A DNA stretch of 64,000 nt from Dactylonectria macrodidyma (Eukaryota; Ascomycota; Sordariomycetes; Hypocreales; Nectriaceae), in NCBI GenBank assembly GCA_020744425.1, contig JAGMUV010000004.1, forward strand, positions 2,294,001 through 2,358,000. Direction: 5' to 3'. Of the stretch, positions 35,601 to 47,902 are shown one piece after another. The position numbers were made by a program, and so were the translations under genes. Below the pieces are notes generated by a model, which ran no database searches, was not told the DNA's origin, and saw only the letters and a program-made list of their open reading frames with translations. How positions within the stretch are numbered: the first letter of the stretch is position 1; every line of letters starts with the position of its first letter.

Positions 35601-38600
35601 CTCGACGATATTAGTGTCAGCCCTTCAGATATTGTTTCTTCGCCGTCATCCCCCGACTTGCCTAGATCTCTACATACGAGAGACTCTTTCCTTCTAGTGG
35701 ATAGGTATTTGTTTCCACGTGCATGCCCCTCCATACCAACTGATGATTGACGTCGGCGGCCATGCCAGGTGCAGTCATTGTTCATCATCCCAGACGGCCC
35801 ACCATTTAATACTGCGACCCACAGATCAGCATTGCAACTATCCCCAATGACACCGACGGCCTAGGCGGCTGTGCCTCAACACTAGCTACCCAAGGACATC
35901 CATCACAGCGAAGATCCGGGCTCTGACAAATTCCCGGATCCCTAGTAGACCTCATAACCACATTGCTGGGTCCGGGCGGCAGGCAAATAGAGAAGCCTCC
36001 GAAGTACCACCGTCGCAGCAAGGTTGGCTGAAGCCCAACATGAGGCTCTCGAAGTGTTTCCAGGATGTTCTAGGGAATGTCATCGGGGTTTTTATGTATT
36101 TCTGATAACAAATAGCCCTGATTGCAGCCCTCAGTTTCATGGAATGAATCGCAAGTCACGGGACTGGAGATTCTGTCATTTTACGACAACTGATCGGATC
36201 AACATTCTTTGTCGAACCAACCGCCTCCGTACCATGTACTACGACCTACACTACAGTAGTAATGCAACGCATGACGACGCTGACATACATTGATTTGTAG
36301 GCACCGTTTTGTGTGCCGTCCCACATTGACATTTCCCAGTTTTTGTCCAACACGCAAAACAAGGAGCGGATGCAAATGACATGACCTCAAAGAACAGACC
36401 AGCACCCAGGATCACTCCAATGTCTTGAGTCACGGCCCATGATGGCTACAGCCTTTAGAACGTCTCCAACAATTGCCGGCAGAGATCAACACGGCCTAGA
36501 AGACACTGGCACTAAGAACAATTGCCGCGGCTTTTGCTCTTTAGCAGACTCGCAGGCCTAGTGCTAGCGGGCGTGGCTGGCGCTGGTGCCGTCATGGCGA
36601 AATGGCAAAAGCAACACCAGGGACCTCACACGTGTCGTCGCTTAAGGTTTGACAGGCGCGGAGTGTCTACGGCAGTGTGTGATTCTGTTTCGAGGGCGGC
36701 CATGCAACTTCATCCTTGTTGATCCGAAATCTTGCTCGCCTGGTTGAAGAACTTGAGAACGCGTGAATCCGATGTTTAGGCATCTTGACCGTTTATCCGT
36801 CGATTCCGATGCCGATGCCGCACTGGCTCACACCCACCAACCACAGTTTCAGAGACTGTCGGATGTGATTCTTGGTCTCCCTGCCGCCGTCATTCAAGGG
36901 GAACCCGGGCACTAGTCAACCCCTCTTCAAACGCTTTGTCGATCAACGAAAGCCCGTGCCAAGGAAGCCCACCCAGAGTACACCGTAAGCGAGGAAGGGA
37001 GGCGCCCGCTAAGGCGGCGATCATCCAAATTAGCCCGGTTTTTGTCAATGGGAAAGGCAGAGGAAGACTCTGAAGAGCCAGGGACACAGATGACAGATGC
37101 AGCAAACCCTAGCACCCAACCACCACAACCGGGCTTGCGGGATAACACTGTGCCGACACGCTATGATCGCGCCGGTCACTCGCTTACAAGGTTACAATTC
37201 GACCCCATGAGACCAATGCAAGAGAAACTGCGAATCTGCAAGCGATACACCAGCCGGACGCCGCTCAGCCTCTCTCTCCCACACAGTCTACCCAAGTCTC
37301 CCGCGTAGCCACACCGAACACCGGAACGTCTCAGTTCCAACTGGGGTTCTTTAAAAACGGGATGAATAGTTCACGTCGGTAGGATGCCTGGATCTATGTC
37401 ATACCCCAGCAGGACTGTGACGGTTCGTGCGGCACATGCCAAGCTTCCCGTCTCGTTCAACCTGCTCGTTGAATTCTAATTTCCAAAACTAGATGACGGA
37501 GAAATCTGTCACATTGCTTCTTCAAAGGGCTGTACACGTACTGGGCTTTGCCACTGAAATCAAGGACGCGGTCCATCAGGGGATACGAGAAGTCAAATGG
37601 AATTTGATATTTTAAAGTTTACCCCTTGCGACAACAGAGAAAGCAGCGCAACGGGATGTTGTGAAGTTCTCGGTATGCGGTGAGCGGCATTGCCCTGGAA
37701 CAAAGACAGCAAGGCAGCGGCATCTCAGACGCCTGCTGTGGGATGGCAGGCGGCATTCAGCTAGGTCGGCATAATGGTAACTCGACAAGCCGGTCACATC
37801 GAGCACACACGAAACATGACTGAGATGTGTGAACGAGGAGAGTTTCGAGTCAAAGAGGGTCTCAAGTTGTGCCCCCAGCGATTCAAGCTTCAAGGGCAAA
37901 GGGGAAAGCAGCTCCAGGGTGGCAGCCAGCCCCCTGGCCCCAAAACACAAGCCACAAGTGACAAGACTGGGTGTGGGGTGAGAGAGGTGAGAGAGGGTCC
38001 CCGCCGTGAACGGCACTGAGGTCCTAAACAGGAAATAGTGGACCGGGAGTCAAAAGTGCAGCGCCGCCGCCGAGACGGCAAGCCCTGACTGGGTTGATTT
38101 GGGATGAATACTGTTGGTCTGGTCTCGACGGCGTGGACGGACCACAGAGTGCGCCGCGGACTCGAACCCCAAGTCCCCTCCGGCTGGTGACCATGCTTCG
38201 GTCATGGGTTGTCGAGGCCGGCAATGTGGGAAACCTGTTCAGAAGAGCTCGTCGAGCTGGGTAGATATGCTGCGTACAAAGGCCGCCGGGGAGAGCAGCC
38301 CGTGTTGACCATGTTGCCTGTCAGGCAAAGCAAGACGAAGACCAACATCGTACAGCGGCACCATACACACATACACAATAGGAGACAAACCCAATGCTAG
38401 GGAACAAGGATCTCGATGATTTGCCTATTGACCGTTGACCACGCAGCGATCCTCAAGTACCCTGGCGCCGGGCCACGCACTCTGGCACACTCCCTCCTGC
38501 GTAGGGAAAGAGATCTCACCCTCGCCCACACTCACCACTTCTGCGCCTTTCTGGTGCACCATTCAGAACCACACACACCCCTCTCCGTCGCTCCTGGACG

Positions 38601-39205
38601 CCATGGGGTGGAGACTTCAGTGCCGGGAAAGACATCATACCAAGACCCATCACATCGATGGGGCCGCCAGGGAAGGCCGACTCCATCACAGTTGTAGGAC
38701 ACCCCTCCCCCTTTCCATCCGCAACCCTACCCTCGTCCAGTTCCTTCCAACCCTGACCCTCTTGTGCCAGGCTCGATGTCCCCATCTACGACCCACCCGT
38801 TTACTTTTGTGACAGGTTTGGCCTGGAGGGGGGGGGAACGCTCCAGGATGACCATGGCCGATGCGCAGATCTGATATACGGCGCCTTTACCCTTGACAAG
38901 CTTCTTTCCCGCTCAAGAAACGTACTTAAGTTTCCCACAGCCCCCTTCAACCTCCCTGCAAGTATTGGGCCTCTCGGAAATCTTCAAATCAACCATCGAT
39001 GACCTTTTGATCTGCCAACAGACTGTCTCTGGGCTTCTTTAATACACACGGGGCCTACCCCTCTCTTGACACATAATACTGTCCTCACCGTCACCCTCTC
39101 CCTTCTAATTCATCCGAGTCACCACTCCCCCGCCGACATCATCATCGTCCACAAAGAGCAAGGGACTCACTAATACCAACAATCTACAACACTCCCCGCA
39201 CACAA
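29681..39205. other. gene-poor intergenic DNA upstream of the FlbC-type gene
   Basis: About 9.5 kb without a convincing gene. A 231-codon frame at 32082-32777 is long but has a non-coding-like composition. The last 800 bp (38400-39205) become C/T-rich, ending in runs such as CTCACCGTCACCCTCTCCC, which look like the promoter and leader of the C2H2 gene. No mobile-element proteins or long repeats were seen. Confidence 0.5.
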
Positions 39206-40242
39206 ATGCATACCGCAGCCGCTTCCTTCATGTCGAGCCAGTACGCTATCCAGCAAGGAGCACATTCCGTTTCTCATCAACACCCGCAACCACCGCCTTC
39301 GCCCCCCATGGACGACTATAAGTGCTCCCTGCCTTCCATCTCCAACCTCTTAGGTCTAGCAGATGGCGGCTCCCCAGTGAGCGAGACTTCACCAGTGTCA
39401 AGACAGCACTCGCCACAGCTAGAAGGTGAGCAACATACTGACCGACTATGTCACTGAAGGGAAATAACTGACTCTCTTCCCTAGCCGGCCTTCAACAACA
39501 GCAGCAACAACAACGGCCCGAGACAATCAAGGCAGAGAGCCGGCCTGGTTCCGGCTACGCCAAGTCTTCCCAGCAGCGTGGACTGCCACCAACACCGCCC
39601 ATGAGCACGGATGCGTCGTTCGACGGCTACAACTCCCCTTCGAACAAGTCCATCAACCAGGTGTACCCCAACTCGGCACCTAGGGGATACTACTACGAGA
39701 CGACGCCGCCTCTGGAAGCCGATATCCAGCGTCAGGTAATGGCCTCTGGCGTCGTGCCCCGCTCAACTGCACCTCCAGTTCAAGCATCATACTCTCAACA
39801 ATCGTTTGCGGCTGCCTATGTACAACAACCACCGATGGGCACCTACTACCCTCCCATGCAACCAACACCGCCTCCTCAAACGCAGGTCATGGGCGCGTAC
39901 TACCAGCGCTCGCTCCCGCAAACGTTTCCTCCTCCGATGACCATGGCCGCGCCCTGTGCGAGTGGAGCGAACCCTTGGCAACATCACCACTACCTGAATC
40001 CCACTGGTGGCGCGGCGTTCCCGCAAAGCCAGGATCGTTACATTTGCCAGACTTGCAGCAAAGCGTTCAGCCGTCCAAGCAGTCTGCGGATCCACAGCCA
40101 TTCGCACACCGGAGAGAAGCCTTTCAAGTGCCCACATGCCGGTTGCGGCAAGGCCTTCAGCGTTCGGAGTAACATGAAGAGGCACGAGCGGGGCTGCCAC
40201 AGCTTTGAGTTCAATGCCTCCGCGTCCGTTCTTCGGTCCTAG
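39206..40242 (+). CDS. flbC: C2H2 zinc-finger transcription factor, FlbC type
   Basis: FlbC activates the conidiation pathway (upstream of brlA and abaA in Aspergillus); in Sordariomycetes its homologues affect sporulation and growth. Two exons, 39206-39425 and 39485-40242, give 325 aa. The 59-nt intron (GTGAGC..CCTAG) joins QLE to AGLQQQ, entering a run of seven Gln. The N-terminus contains MDDYKCSLPSISNLLGLAD, a conserved motif of this group. The middle is rich in Pro, Gln, Tyr and Ser, a likely activation region. Two C-terminal fingers follow: C261/C264/H277/H281 and C289/C294/H307/H312, with the TGEKPFKC linker and the ending SNMKRHERGC. Only about a dozen residues follow. The finger pair and N-terminal motif support FlbC, but the name rests on recognition, not on an alignment. 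The gene stands alone in a gene desert. Confidence 0.82.
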
Positions 40243-40390
40243 TCCCGTCGGCCACCTGCGAGAACAGATGGGCATCACTAGAAGTGGAGCTAGCATCATC
40301 TGGATTTGGGTGAAAGCCAACTCACCAAAACAAACCACACATACCCCTTGAAACGACCGGATCACTATGCGACTTCGATGCTTGACTACA

Positions 40391-40417
40391 ACACACACAC
40401 ACACACACACACACACA
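40391..40417. repeat. (AC)n microsatellite
   Basis: About 13 uninterrupted AC units, 150 bp after the FlbC-type stop codon, probably in its 3' UTR or just beyond. Confidence 0.9.
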
Positions 40418-41865
40418 TCACCGGGTATTATTAATCGATGTCTTTATATGGCTTTACGTTACTGGCATGGCGTTTGACAATCACGGTTGGAATTGGAAGA
40501 AAGGAGGGAAACAGGCGGGGGATTGTGGGAGGGATACATTCGCTTCATAGGCATGCATGGATACAACCAGAGACGGCTCTTTCCAATGTTTTCTCGATGT
40601 ATGGTACGATACTCAGTGGATGGGAAATCTGGCGCTTGGGGACAAAACTAGCTCGGCAGCATTTACACGGAGTTTACTTGGCGTTCTCTCTCGAACGGGA
40701 ACTCGCAACAAGGCGAACAATTAGGTAGCTTAGTCGTGGGGCACAATTATACCAAGACATTGGATCTTCATGCGCTTCGTGGTCATGGCGTCCGTGCGTG
40801 AGAGCCATCTGTTATGCGGTCATCTCCGACTCAGTTGTTCGTTATCGTTTGCACGGTAAGGAAGTTGAAAATAGAGTACGGGACGTCTTCAGGCGATTTA
40901 TGGCAAATAGAAAATCCGGCGATGTGTGCTCGGACGAAGTCATGTCACCCCGGCGCTGGCGGGCGATCATGGTGTGACCGCGGGCGAAGCGTATCTCGGT
41001 GTGCTACGGAATTTTGTACGCATGTTTTTGTATGTAGGTACGTAGTATGTGTGTGCAGGAGGTAATTAGTGCGTAGTCAAAAGCCACGAGCTCATTCGAT
41101 GTTGTTTGGGTTGGGCGCTGAGACACCACGAGACGGGTGGATCGCCGCCACGCAGACGGCTCAAGCCAATGCACATGTGCATCAAATCCGCCCGGCGCAT
41201 CCATCCAGTTCCTTCCATCAATCTCGTTCTCGAAGCGCCGAATTTATGCTATCGGGCGAGGGAATAAAATGCACTTGACCCATCCGCAACTCGACTTGGC
41301 CTGACCCAGGCTGGGTACATTTGGGCGGCCACGAGGGACTGCGACGAGAACAGCTAGAGAGAGAGAAGCCAGAGCATGCACCTGCCACGAACGCCGACAT
41401 GGCATTCCCTGCGATGATGGCCGTTAGTCTGTCCTTTTCCACGAGGTCCGAGTCACGGGCCCAGGCTAGGCAGGTGTGGTCCCCTTTTGTCTACGTTGCA
41501 AGGCCCCGGGTTCCCGAGGCTTCGGAGAGAGATCGCGACGGAATCGAAATCGACATGGGGCCTGGCGAGGCGGGAGGTTCGGCTTTCCTCGCCTGCCTCT
41601 TGATCCGCCTCCCCAGCCTTCGCCTTTGCAGCTTCGCGAGATCGCTCTTCACCGGGGCTCTTGGCTCTACGGGTAGCGAGGCAGGGTGAGAGGGAGTGTT
41701 TGGAGTGCGTTTCGCCTGCAAGGGAGGGGGTTGATGGTCTGGGTGCCTGCCCTGCCTGCGTCCGCTCGCTTTAGGAGCGAGGAGGGATCTGCAAGATGAA
41801 TGAAGGCGGCCTAATTGTCTTGATCCGGTAAGATAATCTACAGTGCAGGTTGGCAGGGAAGACAG

Positions 41866-41931
41866 GTGTTATTGCAGGTGTTACTGCAGGTGTTATTGCG
41901 GGTGTTACTGCAGGTGTTATTGCAGGTGTTA
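41866..41931. repeat. 12-nt minisatellite, about 5.5 copies
   Basis: The unit is GTGTTATTGCAG. Copies alternate ATT/ACT in the middle, and one copy has CGG for CAG. A 12-nt period keeps any reading frame, but no coding frame is evident here. Confidence 0.9.
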
Positions 41932-42322
41932 ATTCATAGCTGGTGTCATTGTTGTTGAGCTGTCCAGTGGCTTGATGGGGTTACGGGAGAATCCGCATGG
42001 CTTTGGGTTGTCGTGAGCACGCGCCAGGGCCGAGGCATTGTGAAGAATTGGACTTGACTCAATCAATAAGCAAGACGAGGATATTCCCTTGAGAGAGGCA
42101 CGGCATGCAGGTTGAGCGGGATGGGGCATGACACGATGACATGATTGAAGCCGTAGTCTGTGACCACCGGGGGCTTTTCCGACGTCAACCTCGACGACGA
42201 ATGGCGTAGGGATGATCGAGGGATCGACAAGACGCCGACCGGACGCGCCAACGGCTCCAACGGGCAACGTCACCAAACCGAGCTTAAATTAATTTCGGGC
42301 TGACGAGCGGCGGTCGAGGGAA

Positions 42323-42450
42323 GGGGGGGGGGGTTCCCAACTTGGCCACGTTCTGGACGGAGATCCTTTGGAGGACGATGGGGAACAGGGGAGGACGATG
42401 GAACGGGAGTGAGGGCCGGGGAGGGGAGGGAGGGGGGGGGGGGAGGGAGA
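42323..42450. repeat. G-tract region
   Basis: Runs of 11 G (42323-42333) and 12 G (42432-42443) flank many shorter G-runs on the plus strand, including GAGGGCCGGGGAGGGGAGGG at 42411-42430. The sequence could form G-quadruplexes. GAGGACGATGG also occurs twice in between. Confidence 0.75.
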
Positions 42451-45400
42451 GAGGCTAAAATGGACAATGGGGATGGGAGGAAAGATGACAAGGATACTGG
42501 GGGCTGGTGATGAGATGGATCATGGATGGTGAGAAGGCTAGAAGCCACTACGTAAAGAACTGCGTGTGATTTGCTTGGATCTGACACAGGGCTAGCTCGG
42601 TCAAGAGGGAAGGAGGACAGAAGGGTTAGACTGGATGTCTCCAACGGGCCCCAGATGCATCAGATGAGGGTGTTGTTGGATGCAGTGTCCGGGGGTGCGA
42701 AAGTGATATATGAGACATCATGATGGTGAGGCTTCTTTCTCACTCCCTTACCTTAGGCAGGGAATGACGAGATGGAAGAGTTACTGCCTAGGAGCCCAGA
42801 CGAGGAGCATCAGGGAACCACACGCAGGGCATCACATCCAGGACATGACAGGAAAACCTCGAGCCGGGGCGATGCCTGTCGGCGACCAGAGCTACGGGAT
42901 GCTGCTTCATCCCGAGAATGAGGCGGCGATACGACGGCACCCTTGCAGGCCGTTTAGTACTCACCTGCCTGTAGCTACATGCCCTAGGTACCTTGCCCTC
43001 AAGCTGCGGACGATTGATGACGCGGGGGGCGTCTAGTCCATTGTTCTGGGGAGCCGTTGGGGGCCAACTCCACTTCGGGGAGGTGATGGCGGTATGATTG
43101 TCGGCACCACTAATTACATAGTACGTGGTTCAATTCTGGCATTCTGGCCGCTTACCTGGGATCCTTGCCAAGACACAGAGCCTCCAAGCTTCCAAAAGGG
43201 CCCCTAACGAACGCCCTACTACGTAGTTCGTAGCACCAAAGAGTTGGATGCGAAAGAAGAAAAGAGTCGGATCCCCAGAAAGGGCCAAGGTGCCAGAAGA
43301 CAAAGCCCCTACCCTGGCCCTTAGCAGGCGGGCTATCAAGTTCAATTCACAGCGCACGCCGATAGGGTGCGCCCTGCAACGTAGCGGCGCTCAGGGCTTG
43401 TCGCGCGTGGCTTCAGTGGGCGGGGATGGCGCTCCCACTAAGCTACCTAGGCAAGGCCCCCTGGCACGGAACCCGCTAAACCCCAGAAGTCCAGAAGGGT
43501 CAAACACCCGAACGCCGGCCCACCTTTCATTCTTTTCGCACTGCCGGAGCCTCCCAGAAGCGCGGGAAATGTGGAGAGTGCGATACCGAGACCGACGCCA
43601 TGCCACTCCAACGTGGGTTTCTGGGATCCAGGGAGTTATGGTTTTTGTGCCTCTCTCTTTGTGATTCTGAATAAGACACACAGACGGGCATAGCCCTGCG
43701 GCAGGCACGCGGCGCACAGAGCATAACAAGTCATGGCCCTGGAGGCTTTGCGCAAGAAAAATGGCACTGGTGAGCCATCCCGTCTTTTCTGCTTTTCCGT
43801 CTTCCATCTTCCGTTTTCCGCAACTAGTAGGGGCATCGTATTCCGTACTCCGTGCGGTGGGGTGCGGGAAATATCCTATAGGGACCAGGTCATCTACTCT
43901 ACGATTTCCTATCCCAAATAGATAAAAGCAAAGAAAAGGATTAGTAGGGATTAGGGATGTTGAAAAGGAAGCTGCACGAGCGTTTTCCTTCTTGTTTGCT
44001 TTTGGGCGCCATAATTATTCGGGGCTTCTTTCTAGCTTTCCCTCCGAGATCGAGAAGCGTGCATGTGCTTCTGGCGTGACTCTTGCTTGGGGGCGCGCAC
44101 GCCGGGGTCTGCGGAGTTGGTGATATAACATTTGGTTCAATCAATAGCAGCCCTGTGTTATAGACGCCCTTCCTTGCCGTACTTGACCCAGTTCTGCCCT
44201 TGCGGCCGATGAGCCACAGTTACGACGGCGACGGTGGTGGTCGATGGGCGGACGCGATGCTTTACACGAGGGATCGAAGCATGCTAATATGGATCGAGCT
44301 CTTGGACCCGTCTTTTGGTTATTGTTATCGACCTTGCCAAACTGGATTTGGTGGGCGGATGAGCTAGTTGGCTGGCCGTGGCCGTGTTAGTCCTTAGATG
44401 GGAATAGCATCTCCTGTCAACTTCCCACACCCAACCTCCTTGCAGACCTCCCCACAACCTCCTTCTCTTGCCCTCAGTCTCATCTCCTTAAGCTTTTGCC
44501 CATACAAACACAAAATCGTCATGTCGCCATTCAGACATCTACGTCCCGGCGATTAACCGTCCCGGCACCTGGCACGCGCCCCCCGCGGCCTGCGATGCCT
44601 GCAGCCGGCGGCTCAATCCTCACTAACTCACTCGCCCACGCCCCTTCACTCCCCCTCCCTCTTGCAGAACAAGCCGGCGGCAGTGAAGAGGGCGACTGGG
44701 AAATCTTGGGATCGAGTTGGGCCCCCCATGCCTAACGGTGTCGAAGTTTCCACTCTCGATGGCACCGCAACGGCCAGGGACAGACAGGAGTGTCCGCTGT
44801 CTCGGCGTCTCGCCCGTCATCTTGGGCCAAGTCCCTTCGCGGTCCCTTTCCCTCGCTTGCTAGATACGTGCACCAGCGTACTGCGTACAGTTACTAGCAC
44901 GAGACTGTGCCACGACGACCTACATACAGTGCTAGCATCGACATGTGCAGAAGCGCATGCAGCAGGTTTGACAGGCAAATCATAGCCGTGTCTGACGTCT
45001 TGGCTTCCCTGTCCCGCTCGGACATGCGTCCAAGATCTGGTTTTCCTTTTTTGCCGTCATTGCTTCTAGTTGCCGGCGCATAAACACTCTGTTCTTGGCT
45101 AAGAAGCGGGCACGGCCATCCCGCCCTATCACGCGGGATACTTCGAGGCAGGTTTATGCGACTGACTCAAGACATTAACGGCCGCTGTCTGGGGCGAAGT
45201 ACTGTCTAAAGCATAGTGCAGTCTAAGGCAGAGAGGGTTGTCTTAGATGGAAAGTTGTCTAAGGCGGAGTGACTGAGACAAGCGTGGTGTCCGGCTTGAG
45301 ACGGACACTCTCGTCAACAACACAGATACTACCAGAACGCATGGACACATACGGGTATCTTCTCCCTCAGACACCTCATACCGCTCTCTCCCTCCTTTCT

Positions 45401-47850
45401 CTCTCGATTCATCACGCCCTGCTGCTTCTTCGGTCCGGGCGCTTGGATCGTCTGCAAGGCTGCTGTAGACGTGATGGGGGATGTGAGACAAGGCCCCTCC
45501 CCTGCCCTGCAGCACATGGCAGATCCATCCTCACGGGAAATCAAGACAGTAAACAAGCCAGGGAGAACCTTGGGAAGAACCTTGGGAAGTTTGTATGTGC
45601 TGGATTTGGCTTTGGGGGGGCACATGTCCATGGGTCCGTGGCCCGCCGAACATGGGACGGCATGGAATGGAATCGACCTCAGTGGCCACCGCAGCCCGTC
45701 TCCAGTTCTCCACTGGCTGTTCTGGTCCATCTGCTGTCGCTCAACTCTGCTCCAGCATCGGTCAACTGACAAAGCACACGGGGGTCTTCATTTCGCCACT
45801 CCTCCAGAAACCCCCCAAACCCCCCCAGGAGACCATCCCTGAGGGCATCACTCCTCCAAGCCGGTGGCATGTCCTGAACAGGAAATCGGCCTCGGCGGAG
45901 GCCCGAGTGGCAAGTCAAAGGCTAATTACCATGGCCTGCATTGCCTGTGGGAGAGAATCCACCTATCCGTACCGCATCACAGTATGTTCATCGCATCGAC
46001 GAAAGTGGTCCTGAGGAAGGAATCATCCATCCAGACTTGGACATGATCGACGACATGCCTCTCCATGGTCTATCATTTTTGGAATTATAGCAAAAGGAAA
46101 AATAGCATGGGGGGTGAGACATGCATCTTGAATCGTACACAACTCCACAGTCATGCCTCTCCTTATTCACTCCGAGTTAAATGCATCTCGTGGGTTGGGC
46201 TTGGCTAATGCCGGCCATACGTTCACCGGCCACCCCAGTCTCATCCACACTCGTCTCCAGCGCCTCGGTGGACTGTCATAAACAAACTGCGTCTATCCCA
46301 ACACACGGTTCATCGATGTAGCAGCCGTCGTGGGTGGAGGACACTCAGTCTCAGACAATGACACATTATGGCTAACCAAACCGAGTTGAGACAATGGCAG
46401 GCGGCACGCCCTGCAGGACCCGTTGCGGGACTCTTTTCATCTTGCGTCTTGCATTATTCCTCCGGATACGGCGCGTACTTCGTATGATGGCCATTACTAC
46501 CCCGTGGGCAATATCGTGTTCGGTTCCAGTAGTGCGCAAGAGACTCGGCGAATGTTTGAGGCCCCGTTGCTCTGGGGCGTGAGCTTCGGTGGCGTTTCGT
46601 TGTTTCTCATGAGGTTTTACCCCAGTTTCGATGTGCGTTTTCGTAGTGTTACTCCCTGTTATCTTCATCGGCTAGACCAAGTTGCTTGGTTGAACCGTAC
46701 GTAGTAGCATCGCCTATTTTGGCGCGGCCTGCTCAGAACGCCACTCGGTGACAACTTCAGGCCCAAACGACCCAAAAACACCTACGTCACCTCCTGACCT
46801 CCGTTCTAACCAATTTCACCACTGTCAAAGTGGAAACGCTCTTTTAGTGTCCCAGAAAAAAAAAACGGCCCAAGTGGATGGAAAATGCCGTGCCAGCCTC
46901 CCACGTCTTTGGGACCCTGAAGCGTTTCAGGTTTCGGGAGCATCCTGTCAAGGGATGGGGGGGTGAAGGCCTTGCCCCCTTGACACAACCACACGATGTG
47001 ACGATGCTGAAATGCTAGGCGGCACCAAAGATGGAGAGACCAAAAAACACCTACCGCTCTTTTAGAGTGATCGTCGACTAGGTATACCCTCGTCCCTGAA
47101 TCTGACGGGCAACGCGATGCAGGGTTCGTCTACCCCGATGCTGCGGTGTGTGGTAAAGGGTCCCAAAAAAAAGGTCCGAGGGGTGGTATTTTGGCCGAGT
47201 CAGGGAAAGATGACGATTTTCCTAATGAGTTCCTTGCCCTGAAGGGCAAATGGTTCCAGACTAGAAGTTTTGAGAAGTGATCTAGTCACAGTTACGGAGG
47301 GCTCCTCGCTCACACTATACTCGTGTTGGTGGTTAGCCATTAGCCTCAGTTCCATCTCCAGAAACATGTCTCGCTGCTATCAAGGCCAGACCAAGACCGC
47401 CAAGTCGCACGCGTTGAGGCATGTCCGTTTCACAGTGAACCTCGTTCGCCGCCAATCTCACTCCCTTCCTCTGATCTGCCCTCCCTCGCTGCCCCAAACT
47501 CCACAGTCACCGCCACTCCCAAGGCTGCATGCAGCATGCAAGAAACGTCAAGAAAGCAACCCCCCTCCCCTTTGGATATTCCCTGCCCTACGTTGTACTC
47601 GGCGGGCCCACTCTCCGGAAACAAGAAGCGCGATGAGGTGTGCCCTGCATCCCAGGTGATGCTCCCGCTCTTCATCCGGGCGGGTACGGGCCTCCTCAGA
47701 CGCGAGGCGTGGCAGAAGCTGCCAGGATTTCGCATGATTCTGGGTTTGCGAGCAGGTATCTCTTTCAGATCGGCACGTCCAGGCCGGTTTTGGATGTTTG
47801 TGTGACCCCCAGTTCCATTGGTCGATCGGCTCTTCTACAGGCATGGAAAG

Positions 47851-47902
47851 GGGTTTGTGAGTCTACCGAGTGTGACGGGTTTGTGAGTCTACCGAGTGTG
47901 AC
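47851..47902. repeat. 26-nt perfect tandem duplication
   Basis: Two identical adjacent 26-nt copies, each running from GGGTTTGTGAG to CCGAGTGTGAC. No gene overlaps. The perfect identity suggests a recent duplication. Confidence 0.9.

Noticed and set aside
38158..38173. second tRNA B-box on the minus strand, with a nearby 5-bp stem and 7-nt loop
   Set aside because: Four of five T-stem pairs form, but the acceptor stem has no partner and the loop lacks the conserved U before the would-be anticodon.
20372..39205. transposon or retroelement remains
   Set aside because: No transposase, integrase or reverse-transcriptase motif, no long terminal or inverted repeats seen by eye. A repeat-library search would be needed to exclude heavily mutated copies.
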